This document shows positions 8,068 to 14,979 of a DNA stretch of 15,620 bases, in pieces (the stretch's first letter is position 1; each line of letters begins with the position of its first letter). Under the pieces are notes generated by a model. The model saw only the letters and a list, made by a program, of their open reading frames with translations. It was not told where the DNA came from and did no database searches. Made by a program: the position numbers and the translations under genes. This DNA comes from CAYGTK01 sp964352775 (GTDB lineage Bacteria; Bacteroidota; Bacteroidia; Chitinophagales; CAIOSU01), in the NCBI GenBank assembly GCA_964352775.1, contig CAYGTK010000092.1, positions 1-15,620 of the forward strand, given 5' to 3'.

Positions 8068-8777
8068 TAGACGAAGAGCTAACAGAACGATCTCAAGCAC
8101 CTGAAGTTGCTACCGACCTACCTCGTCCTGACGGAATTGACCCACCAAAGGCAAAAAAGAAGAAGAAAAAAAAGAAGAGTAAGAAAGAGGCACCTAAAGC
8201 CGAAAAGCCAAAGGAGATAGTTAAAAAGACAGACAGGGGAATAGAAACTGTATTTCGTACAACGTCAAAAAATCACCTCCAACTGAGTGCTATTGCCGAT
8301 AGAAAGGCGAACATCCTTATTTCAGTAAATGCTATTTTGATCTCTGTGCTAGTATCGGTGGTGTTGCGGCGTATCAATCAATATCCCGAGTTGCTAATAC
8401 CTACTATTATTATGCTTATTGTATGCGGGGTTACTATCTTTTTTGCCATATCAGTCGTTCGCCCTTCGGTAAACAGTGGTAAATTTTCCGATCAGGATAT
8501 TATGGACCGCAAGGTCAATCTGCTATTCTTTGGCAATTTCTATGGTATGGATTACGAGAAATACCGCTGGGGAATGCGCGAAATGATGGATGATTACGAT
8601 TACCTGTACGATAGTTTGATAAAAGACATCTACTTCTTGGGTAAGGTACTAGCGGTAAAGTATAAGCGGCTTCGTACTACCTATTTCGTATTCCTCTATG
8701 GTTTGATCATCTCCATAGCAGCTTATCTAATAGCGGGCTACTTTTTAATGCAGGCAGGGCCTCAGGCTACTTTATAA
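8064..8777 (+). CDS. DUF5706 / Pycsar effector-type transmembrane protein (PycTM)
   Basis: Inner-membrane protein of 237 residues. After an acidic N-terminus comes a lysine run (eight K in a row at about 31-38, encoded by an A/G-only tract) and a charged linker. The DUF5706 (PF18967-type) core follows: DRGIETVFRTTSKNHLQLS (57-75), ADRKANILISVNA (78-90), RKVNLLFFGNF (149-159) and DYDYLYDSLIKDIYFLG (177-193). Three membrane helices are visible at about 82-100, 109-131 and 205-228. In Pycsar systems such proteins respond to cCMP or cUMP and damage the inner membrane. In Bacteroidota the HD-fused form is very common and its role is not established. The gene overlaps the HD gene by ATGA and overlaps the convergent cyclase gene by 16 bases at the 3' ends. 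Family assignment is firm; an antiphage role is inference. Confidence 0.85.
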   Translation: MIDEELTERSQAPEVATDLPRPDGIDPPKAKKKKKKKKSKKEAPKAEKPKEIVKKTDRGIETVFRTTSKNHLQLSAIADRKANILISVNAILISVLVSVVLRRINQYPELLIPTIIMLIVCGVTIFFAISVVRPSVNSGKFSDQDIMDRKVNLLFFGNFYGMDYEKYRWGMREMMDDYDYLYDSLIKDIYFLGKVLAVKYKRLRTTYFVFLYGLIISIAAYLIAGYFLMQAGPQATL

Positions 8778-10048
8778 ACTTCAAGGTTCTTAGTGCTTCC
8801 TTTTACATTGGCGTGGCCCAAGTTCTCGAACTTGTCATAAAATTCGGTACCCTTTAATGCTTCACAAGAAACCAGGAAGCGGGTGTTGTAATGCTTATTA
8901 AGGCCCTCTATTCTTGAAGCTAGAATAACGGTAGTACCTGATACAGAGAACTGCTTACGGATGTTGTTGCCAATGTTTCCCGTTACAATATTGCCGCTAT
9001 GAAGTCCAATGCCAATACGAATTTCGGGTAACACCTTTCTGGCAATCAGCTCATCTATCTTTTCAACTATCTCCATTCCAGCTTTAATGGCATTGCTCCG
9101 ATGATCATTATCAACAACGGGTGCGCCAAAAGTAGCCATTACACCATCGCCAAGTATTTGATTAACTACTCCATTGTAGCGGTTAACACACTCTATAACC
9201 GGACCAAAGAATTTGTTCTGAAAATCAATAACCTCTGTTGGGCTAAGCGTTTCTGCAAAGGGAGTGAAATTTCTTATATCCAAGAACATTACGGTGGCAT
9301 CTACTAAGTTACTATTAGGCGCATCTACTCCTTCCGATCGTAATTGGTTCATCACCTCTACCGATACGTGTTGACCAAAGAGTCGTTCTATCTTCGTACG
9401 TTCGCTTAAATGCCGCAGCGCGCTTATAACAGTACGTCTTACCTGCAAGGCTACAAAACCAGATGCTATACCACTCATTATCAACATACTGGCTCGGGCA
9501 GAGTAAAAGGTAAGAGGGTTCATTCTGCTAGATAGTAGTTCATTATCACCATAATATATGAACAGGTATATGCCTAGATAATCTAAGCCAGCTATAATAC
9601 CTGTAAGTGCGCTTAGCTTAAAATCGAGATGAAGAACGGAGATGATGATAAAAAAGAAATAGATCAAAAAGCTAGTTTGCGCTATAGCGTTATCAGGCTG
9701 GTTCTCCACTTGAATAATGGCGGTCATGATAATAGCTGGGAAAGCCACCTCTGCTAAAAGCATTACATAGCGAAGCCAAGAGGGGGCACCGCCCTTTTGC
9801 TGGTAACGAAGTACAATAAAGTAAAAGAAGATCTCCACACCTAAGAAGAAGATCAAATGCTTCATCAACATGGCGTAGGTATCGAAAGAGCTTACCACCT
9901 GAAAAAGGTCCTCTGGACGAACCACATAATTGAAGAAACTAATAGCTATACCCGTGATAAAAAGACCTATAATTATCCGCAAACGTAGCAACTCGTTCTT
10001 TCCCAGTTCTTTCTGGAAATCAGCTTCAAATTGTTTATCGTCGGTCAT
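8762..10048 (-). CDS. Six-helix membrane class III nucleotide cyclase with unusual active-site residues
   Basis: Makes a 3',5'-cyclic nucleotide from an NTP at the inner membrane. About six membrane helices fill residues 20-205, then comes a short helical linker and a C-terminal class III cyclase catalytic domain (about 240-428). The metal aspartates are present: D257 in MFLDIRNFT and D301 in ILGDGVMATFG. The transition-state arginine R379 is in ILASRIEGL. The base-recognition lysine is replaced by Q297 (VNQILGD), the second base-recognition residue (Asp or Thr in adenylyl cyclases) by T372 (SGTTV), and the conserved asparagine by I375. The base made is therefore uncertain (cAMP, cGMP or a pyrimidine nucleotide). 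I chose the ATG at 10048; a TTG at 10066 would add six residues. It follows the threonine aldolase gene by 65 bases on the same strand and is tail to tail with the PycTM gene (16-base overlap). Confidence 0.88.
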   Translation of the reverse strand: MTDDKQFEADFQKELGKNELLRLRIIIGLFITGIAISFFNYVVRPEDLFQVVSSFDTYAMLMKHLIFFLGVEIFFYFIVLRYQQKGGAPSWLRYVMLLAEVAFPAIIMTAIIQVENQPDNAIAQTSFLIYFFFIIISVLHLDFKLSALTGIIAGLDYLGIYLFIYYGDNELLSSRMNPLTFYSARASMLIMSGIASGFVALQVRRTVISALRHLSERTKIERLFGQHVSVEVMNQLRSEGVDAPNSNLVDATVMFLDIRNFTPFAETLSPTEVIDFQNKFFGPVIECVNRYNGVVNQILGDGVMATFGAPVVDNDHRSNAIKAGMEIVEKIDELIARKVLPEIRIGIGLHSGNIVTGNIGNNIRKQFSVSGTTVILASRIEGLNKHYNTRFLVSCEALKGTEFYDKFENLGHANVKGSTKNLEVYKVA

Positions 10049-10113
10049 ACTAGGCAAATTAACCAAAAGCTTGGCTAACTAGTTCTTTATCTATCCACCA
10101 AAGCAGAAAACGG

Positions 10114-11127
10114 TTACAGTTTTCTCAGCGCAGTTATCACTTCATCAATACCATTATCGTCAATTCCCAAGTGGGTAACAAAGCGCATAGTACGTGCCGA
10201 CATGGGTACAGCCAATATATCATACTCTTTTAGCTTGCTCAAAAAGCTACGTTTATCATACTTATCACCCAATTCATAGATCACAATATTGGTATCTACA
10301 GGCATTACACTTTTGATATAATCAGCCTCTTCCAAAGCTTGCCCCAAGGCCTTGGCACGGCGGTGGTCGTCTTTAATTCTATCTATGTTATTATCTAATG
10401 CGTAAATGCCAGCAGCAGCAAGGTAACCTGCTTGCCGCCAGCCCCCACCAAACACTTTACGGATCCGCTTAGCTTTCTTGTAAGTAGCAGCATCGCATAT
10501 TAGTAGAGAACCTACTGGACAACCTAAGCCCTTGCTCAAGCATAGCGAGATAGTATCAAAAGCCTGACCATAGTCATGTGCTGTTTCTGGAGTTTCTATA
10601 ATGGCATTGTATAACCGTGCCCCATCCAGGTGAAGTTTAAGGTCATTTGCTGTACAAACATCTGCTATTTCCTTTATCACCTCAAAATCGTAATAGCATC
10701 CACCACCTTTGTTGCAGGTGTTCTCTAAACCTACAAGCGTAGTAACTGGCTTATGAATGTCTTCTTCATTTATGTTATTACGAATGTCATCGGCAACCAT
10801 TAACCCACGGTTACCCTCTATCAATCTCATTGAGATACCTGAATTGAAAGCTATTCCGCCACCCTCGTAATTGTAGATGTGCGATAGGCGATGGCATATT
10901 ACCTCGTCCATGGGTTGGGTAAGCGCCTTAATGGCTATCTGGTTGGTCATCGTTCCGCTGGGGCAGAACAAAGCCGCTTCCATACCGAATAGTTCGGCGG
11001 CCTTTTCTTCTAAGGCATTAATAGTGGGGTCATCACCAAATACATCATCGCCCACTGGTGCGCTCATCATAGCATCAAGCATTCCCTTAGTAGGTTGTGT
11101 AATGGTATCGCTTCTTAAGTCTATCAT
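10114..11127 (-). CDS. ltaE: Low-specificity L-threonine aldolase (PLP enzyme)
   Basis: Cytoplasmic pyridoxal-phosphate enzyme that cleaves L-threonine and L-allo-threonine to glycine and acetaldehyde. The 337-residue length and features fit fold-type I aldolases: N-terminal IDLRSDTITQPTKGM, the GDDVFGDDPTINALE segment (26-40), the PLP-phosphate contact FCPSGTMTNQIA (54-65), H83 region RLSHIYNYEGGG, the PLP aspartate in LHLDGARLYNA (165-175), and the Schiff-base lysine K199 in CLSKGLGCPVGSLL. The start is one base after the rlmH stop, so the two are cotranscribed. Related beta-eliminating lyases share the fold, but the motif set favours the aldolase. Stereospecificity cannot be read from sequence. 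Confidence 0.92.
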   Translation of the reverse strand: MIDLRSDTITQPTKGMLDAMMSAPVGDDVFGDDPTINALEEKAAELFGMEAALFCPSGTMTNQIAIKALTQPMDEVICHRLSHIYNYEGGGIAFNSGISMRLIEGNRGLMVADDIRNNINEEDIHKPVTTLVGLENTCNKGGGCYYDFEVIKEIADVCTANDLKLHLDGARLYNAIIETPETAHDYGQAFDTISLCLSKGLGCPVGSLLICDAATYKKAKRIRKVFGGGWRQAGYLAAAGIYALDNNIDRIKDDHRRAKALGQALEEADYIKSVMPVDTNIVIYELGDKYDKRSFLSKLKEYDILAVPMSARTMRFVTHLGIDDNGIDEVITALRKL

Positions 11128-11128
11128 G

Positions 11129-11596
11129 CTAATCGTTGTGATATGGTTCGTTGTTCAAAATAGTAAAGGCTCGGTACAATTGCTCTAAAAACATCCCTCG
11201 TACAATTTGGTGCGAAAAAGTCCCTTTTGAGAGGGAGAACTGCTGTGGCGTGTGTTGTTTTAATTCTTCAGAAAAGCCATAAGCACCACCAATAATAAAT
11301 ACGAGCCTACGTGGGCCGCTCACCATCCACTTGTTTAGTTGCTCGGCAAAAGCGCGAGAGGTGTATTGCTTTCCCTTTTCATCCAGCAGTACCAATACAT
11401 CGCCTGGCTTTATCAGGCTTTTTATCTTTTCAGCTTCCCATTGTTTAGCTCCATCGGCAGCTTTTACTTTCGAAGTTCCTTCAGGAAAGGTGGTAGTTTC
11501 AAACTTAATGTAGCGGCTTATCCGTTTTTGGAACATCGCCTCAATGTCTTGGTATAACTTATCCGTTTTACCGAATTGCCACAGTGCTATTGTCAT
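11129..11596 (-). CDS. rlmH: 23S rRNA pseudouridine-1915 N3-methyltransferase RlmH
   Basis: SPOUT-class methyltransferase (155 residues, the usual length) that uses S-adenosylmethionine to methylate pseudouridine 1915 in helix 69 of 23S rRNA on the assembled ribosome. The trefoil-knot signature is clear: VLLDEKGKQYTSRAFAE (about 69-85), the SAM loop FIIGGAYGFSEE (about 100-111), and the C-terminal LSKGTFSHQIVRGMFLEQ stretch leading into LYRA and PYH. It heads a minus-strand unit with the threonine aldolase gene one base downstream. The 93-base region before it separates it from a divergent lipoprotein gene and must hold both promoters. Confidence 0.95.
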   Translation of the reverse strand: MTIALWQFGKTDKLYQDIEAMFQKRISRYIKFETTTFPEGTSKVKAADGAKQWEAEKIKSLIKPGDVLVLLDEKGKQYTSRAFAEQLNKWMVSGPRRLVFIIGGAYGFSEELKQHTPQQFSLSKGTFSHQIVRGMFLEQLYRAFTILNNEPYHND

Positions 11597-11689
11597 TTCA
11601 AAATAATTGAGAAGGCCGAACGTTCTAAACGCATTGTGTTATTTTAGCACGAAGTTAAAAGGTTCTATTAATACTTAACTAAGCCAACA

Positions 11690-12100
11690 ATGAGCAATTC
11701 TTCGCTTCTTTTCACTTTGCTTCTTATTTCGGTAACCCTATTCAGTTCTTGTACGCCTGAAGGCCCAACTAAAATGGATAGAATAGCTGGTACCTGGAAA
11801 TACGATTTCATTGATTATAATGGTCAAAGACTAGGTAAAGAAATGCTAGCTGGCGATCCGCAAATAACCTTCAATTCGGATAGCAGTTATAGCATCACCT
11901 TATCAGGCACTACCGAGAGTGGTACTTGGTTGGTAGATAACGATACGCTTATTACCACAGCAGCAGTAACGGGAGATAAGCAGGTGCTTACGGTTGAAAG
12001 ATTAAGTGCAGATAGCCTTACACTAGCAGGAGATATTGATGGTATCAAGATCCGTTTCTTGATGTTGGCAGAGAAAAAGGAAGAAGTACCAGCGCAATAG
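11690..12100 (+). CDS. Lipocalin-like lipoprotein, uncharacterised
   Basis: Secreted lipoprotein of 136 residues. A hydrophobic signal (LLFTLLLISVTLF) ends in a lipobox-like FSSC with the lipidated cysteine at residue 21. The mature part is rich in beta-strand patterns (GTWKYDFIDYNG, PQITFNSDSSYSITLSG, ESGTWLVDNDTLIT, LTVERLSADSLTLAGDIDG) that fit the small lipocalin-like domains common in Bacteroidota. The opening GTW motif and the later GTWLVDNDTL motif are typical of that group. No ligand or function can be given. It is 4 bases before the NfeD-like gene and so shares its transcript. The start ATG at 11690 sits directly before the signal peptide. Confidence 0.75.
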   Translation: MSNSSLLFTLLLISVTLFSSCTPEGPTKMDRIAGTWKYDFIDYNGQRLGKEMLAGDPQITFNSDSSYSITLSGTTESGTWLVDNDTLITTAAVTGDKQVLTVERLSADSLTLAGDIDGIKIRFLMLAEKKEEVPAQ

Positions 12101-12104
12101 TAAC

Positions 12105-12578
12105 ATGGAAATTGTTATCGGTCTTGTTGGCTTAGGCATTGTCCTTATTATTCTAGAGATCTTTTTGATCCCTGGGATCACCGTTTTCGGTTTTTTAGGC
12201 GGTGCTATGATGCTAGCCGGGGTAATATATGCTTATGTAGAAATTGACAGTACTACAGGACACATCACACTACTAGTATCGTCAGTGTCATTATTAGTCA
12301 TGTTCTATTTGGCCTATCAGTTGATAAGGCAGGGTAAGGTGGGGCTAATGAACGTTATCTCTGGTCAAGTGACCAATTCTACACACCAGGTTAGTGTAGG
12401 TGATATTGGAGAAAGCCAGAGCGTACTGCGCCCTGTTGGTATAGTAAGAATAAACGAAAAAAGACTTGAAGCTGTTTCTATAGGCGATTACATTGAAGAG
12501 GGTAGAATGGTAGCGGTCAAAAAACTAGAGGAAGGTAAAATATATGTAGCTGAAACAATTGAACCAGCAGAGGTATAA
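12105..12578 (+). CDS. NfeD-like membrane protein
   Basis: Short NfeD-family protein (157 residues), partner of flotillin-like scaffold proteins in membrane microdomains. Three hydrophobic segments (about 2-22, 28-45 and 54-74) are followed by the soluble OB-fold NfeD domain (about 98-152), with the signature VGDIGESQSVLRPVGIV and the following segment EAVSIGDYIEEGRMVAV. It lacks the N-terminal ClpP-like protease domain of the long NfeD form. The neighbouring floA downstream matches the common nfeD-floA (yqeZ-yqfA type) pairing, although a broken gene now lies between them. It follows the lipoprotein gene after 4 bases. Confidence 0.88.
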   Translation: MEIVIGLVGLGIVLIILEIFLIPGITVFGFLGGAMMLAGVIYAYVEIDSTTGHITLLVSSVSLLVMFYLAYQLIRQGKVGLMNVISGQVTNSTHQVSVGDIGESQSVLRPVGIVRINEKRLEAVSIGDYIEEGRMVAVKKLEEGKIYVAETIEPAEV

Positions 12579-12606
12579 GTATAGATCACATCATAACCAC
12601 ATTAGC

Positions 12607-12969
12607 ATGACTATCATAATAAGTTTATTTTTCATTTTGTACCTAGTGCCAAAACCTCTTTGGGATAGTTTCAAGCGCAGCAAAGTATTAAGCTAGGTTT
12701 TAGAATCGTAATTATCCGTAGCGGTAGTTACTGTCAAGGAGGCTCTATTAGATAAAGTAGGCGAGGAGCCGACCTCTTATATCAGTATAATGGAAAACCA
12801 CAACAAAATGTGGGTTTAACAACGCAATACTACAGCTCTATCATTAGTATAATTGCTTATCATGTTCTATCTTTCAAATTGGCGGATAAAGAAGTGAAAA
12901 GCTGACTCTATTATCGCTGTAAATAGAAAAATATACGTTCAGGAAACTGACCAATTAATAAATACTTAA
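12607..12969 (+). pseudogene. Decayed small membrane protein gene between nfeD and floA
   Basis: This otherwise empty 394-base gap holds the remains of one gene of about 120 codons. From the ATG at 12607 the frame encodes a membrane helix and basic stretch (SLFFILYLVPKPLWDSFKRS), then meets TAG at 12694-12696 and TAA at 12709-12711. The same frame is open again for 35 codons (12712-12816; VAVVTVKEALLDKVGEEPTS). The +2 frame is open at 12756-12902 and reads QYNGKPQQNVGLTTQYYSS and later FKLADKEVK. The first frame returns at 12898-12969 with ADSIIAVNRKIYVQETDQ and ends with TAA three bases before floA. Stitched together, the order resembles DUF3592-like proteins (N-terminal helix, a Gly-Val-Val strand, a YxYNGK strand, a final DSI-V-N strand); this family guess is weak. 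Two stops and two frame changes argue for true decay rather than a single read error. It is 28 bases after nfeD. Confidence 0.65.
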
Positions 12970-12972
12970 GGC

Positions 12973-13962
12973 ATGTCTATCATTACTATTGTTATTGGAA
13001 TATCTATCATACTGGTAGTATTTTTTATTCTCTACTTAGTACCCGTTCCATTGTGGATCTCGGCTATCCTTTCTGGGGTTAAGATCGGTTTATTAGAGCT
13101 TGTGGGTATGCGCTTACGTCGTGTGCCGCCTACTGTTATTGTTAATGCATTAATATCTGCTAAAAAGGCAGGTTTGGAGATAACCACAGGAGATCTTGAA
13201 GCGCATTACTTAGCAGGTGGTAGGGTAGTGTTAGTGGTAAGAGCTCTTATCTCGGCTCAAAAAGCGAACATTCCTTTAGACTTGCAATTGGCAACAGCCA
13301 TTGATCTTGCTGGTAGAAATGTACTGGAAGCTGTAGAAGTATCGGTAAACCCTAAAGTAATTGACACGCCACCAGTAACAGCAGTAGCTCGTGATGGTAT
13401 TCAGTTGGTTGCCAAAGCACGTGTAACGGTTAGAGCTAACATCAACCGACTAGTAGGTGGTGCTGGTGAAGAGACAATTTTGGCGAGAGTAGGCGAGGGG
13501 GTTGTATCCTCTATTGGTTCGGCTGAAAAGCATAGTGATGTGTTGGAAAACCCTGATTCTATCTCTAAAGTAGTATTATCTAAAGGACTAGATAGCGGAA
13601 CGGCTTTCGACATCCTTTCTATCGATATTGCTGATGTAGATGTAGGTAAGAACATTGGTGCAGGATTACAGACCGACCAAGCAGAAGCTGATAAGAAGAT
13701 AGCCCAAGCAAAAGCAGAAGAGCGCCGCGCCATGGCAGTAGCTAGTGAGCAAGAGCAAAAAGCGAAAGCCCAAGAAGCACGTGCCAACGTAATACAAGCT
13801 GAAGCAGAAATACCTAAAGCAATGGCAGAGGCCTTCCGCTCAGGTAACTTCGGTATTATGGATTACTACCGCATGAAGAACATAGAGGCTGATACCGATA
13901 TGCGCGAATCATTCAGCAAACGCCCTAAGAAAGGTGGCGGCGATTTGAGTGAAGGGAAGTAG
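12973..13962 (+). CDS. floA: Flotillin-like protein FloA (UPF0365)
   Basis: Membrane scaffold protein of 329 residues (family about 328-332) that forms flotillin-like microdomains. A hydrophobic N-terminal hairpin (about 3-25, IITIVIGISIILVVFFILYL) is followed by the SPFH core, with the family stretches GMRLRRVPPTVIVNALISAKKAG (about 45-67) and VTAVARDGIQLVAKARVTVRANI (about 134-156). A coiled-coil region rich in Ala, Glu, Lys and Gln (about 232-287, AQAKAEERRAMAVASEQEQK) mediates oligomer contacts in the family. The end is a Lys/Gly-rich tail. It works with NfeD-like proteins, one of which is encoded upstream. The start ATG at 12973 matches the usual family start, directly before the hydrophobic segment. 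Confidence 0.95.
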   Translation: MSIITIVIGISIILVVFFILYLVPVPLWISAILSGVKIGLLELVGMRLRRVPPTVIVNALISAKKAGLEITTGDLEAHYLAGGRVVLVVRALISAQKANIPLDLQLATAIDLAGRNVLEAVEVSVNPKVIDTPPVTAVARDGIQLVAKARVTVRANINRLVGGAGEETILARVGEGVVSSIGSAEKHSDVLENPDSISKVVLSKGLDSGTAFDILSIDIADVDVGKNIGAGLQTDQAEADKKIAQAKAEERRAMAVASEQEQKAKAQEARANVIQAEAEIPKAMAEAFRSGNFGIMDYYRMKNIEADTDMRESFSKRPKKGGGDLSEGK

Positions 13963-13989
13963 GGTTAGTAGTTTTCATTATCCTCCATT

Positions 13990-14979
13990 TTGATTCTAGC
14001 CCATCATCAAATTGATTTTCCTCACGGCCCGCTTTCGCTTAATTGGGTAGGTGGTGAGTTAATGGACTTTGTTGCTGGGGGTAATACTTATCGTCTTGAT
14101 GGTTCATATGAGCAAACTCAGTTAGAATACGGTTTTGGTTTTGACTCTGCCATTGTATCCGATAATGGAGTGTACGCTGTAGTATATGTAAGGCTTGGTA
14201 CTAAAGGTATCTTACTTAATAATGGGGAGATGATTCGAGAAATTAACAGACCATACTACTGTTCTGATGCTTATGAGTATCCAATAGCATTTCTTAAGCT
14301 TCCTAATGGTGAGTATGCAATTGTTCACTGCCCTGAGAATTATAATGAAGTGGTTTTGGAATCAATAGATTCTGCCGAACGAACTGTTATAGGTAAAAAA
14401 GTAGAGGGCGGACCATTTTTTTCGAGGTTGAAAGTAAACCCCTCTGGTAAGGTTATTATGCATTGCGGCTGGTGGTGGCATCCATTTGGTTTAGGCGCTA
14501 CGATAGATATAGAAGGATGTTCGCCAGACAGTTTACGGAATAAGGAATGGAACGAACCATTTACGAGCCAAGTAGAGATTTGTAGCTGTGATTTTTTAAC
14601 TGATGATTTGGTTGTTGTTTCCGCTACAGATGAAGCATTTGATTCTGATGAAGAAGTTAAGGGCTTGGGGTTAAATGAAATAGGTTTGTTTTCATTAAAA
14701 GAAAATCAATTTTTAAAGAAAGTAAGGCCCGAAGGGGAATATAAGCGAGGAACCCTTATAGCTATAGATGAAAATGTCGTGTTAGATCTTTACGAGCTTC
14801 CAAAGCTTATAGACTTAAATACTGGAGCTATAGTTCAAGAATTTGAAGACATTAATTCTGGGGTTCAGGATTCATCAATTATCTGGGGTATCAATAACGT
14901 ACCTCCAATCGCAGTCAACAAAGTGAACAAACGAATTGCCATTGCCAACGGCTGCACGATACACGTACTTAGTTTCTAG
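13990..14979 (+). CDS. Uncharacterised protein, probably beta-propeller
   Basis: A 329-residue protein I cannot assign to a function. It has no signal peptide or membrane helix and consists of repeated short strand pairs of the kind seen in WD40-like or YncE-like propellers: FDSAIVSDNGVYAVVYV, YPIAFLKLPNGEYAIVHC, FSRLKVNPSGKVIMHCGW and IAVNKVNKRIAIANG. The run CGWWWHPFG is striking. I recall bacterial hypothetical proteins with comparable strand order and a similar WHP motif, but cannot name a family. The frame opens after TAG at 13969; the only start codons near the 5' end are TTG (13990) and ATT (13987), and the first ATG (14062) would remove the opening strands. Base use looks more AT-rich than in floA or rimM, which may mean later acquisition. 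It begins 27 bases after floA, and its stop overlaps the rimM stop within a shared CTAG. Confidence 0.7.
   Translation: MILAHHQIDFPHGPLSLNWVGGELMDFVAGGNTYRLDGSYEQTQLEYGFGFDSAIVSDNGVYAVVYVRLGTKGILLNNGEMIREINRPYYCSDAYEYPIAFLKLPNGEYAIVHCPENYNEVVLESIDSAERTVIGKKVEGGPFFSRLKVNPSGKVIMHCGWWWHPFGLGATIDIEGCSPDSLRNKEWNEPFTSQVEICSCDFLTDDLVVVSATDEAFDSDEEVKGLGLNEIGLFSLKENQFLKKVRPEGEYKRGTLIAIDENVVLDLYELPKLIDLNTGAIVQEFEDINSGVQDSSIIWGINNVPPIAVNKVNKRIAIANGCTIHVLSF

Noticed and set aside
7447..10048. Defence island
   Set aside because: Apart from the cyclase/HD/PycTM genes the neighbours are housekeeping genes (rlmH, threonine aldolase, floA, rimM), with no integrase, transposase or other defence gene, so this label is not supported.
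10050..10113. Inverted repeat CCAAAAGCTTGG-like sequence before the cyclase gene as an operator or terminator
   Set aside because: The arms are only about four bases with no U tract; it is within chance expectation.
13401..13787. 128-codon minus-strand open frame inside floA
   Set aside because: It is antisense to the Ala/Glu/Lys-rich coiled-coil part of floA, whose codon bias opens the opposite strand; the Ser/Ala-rich translation is typical of such shadows.
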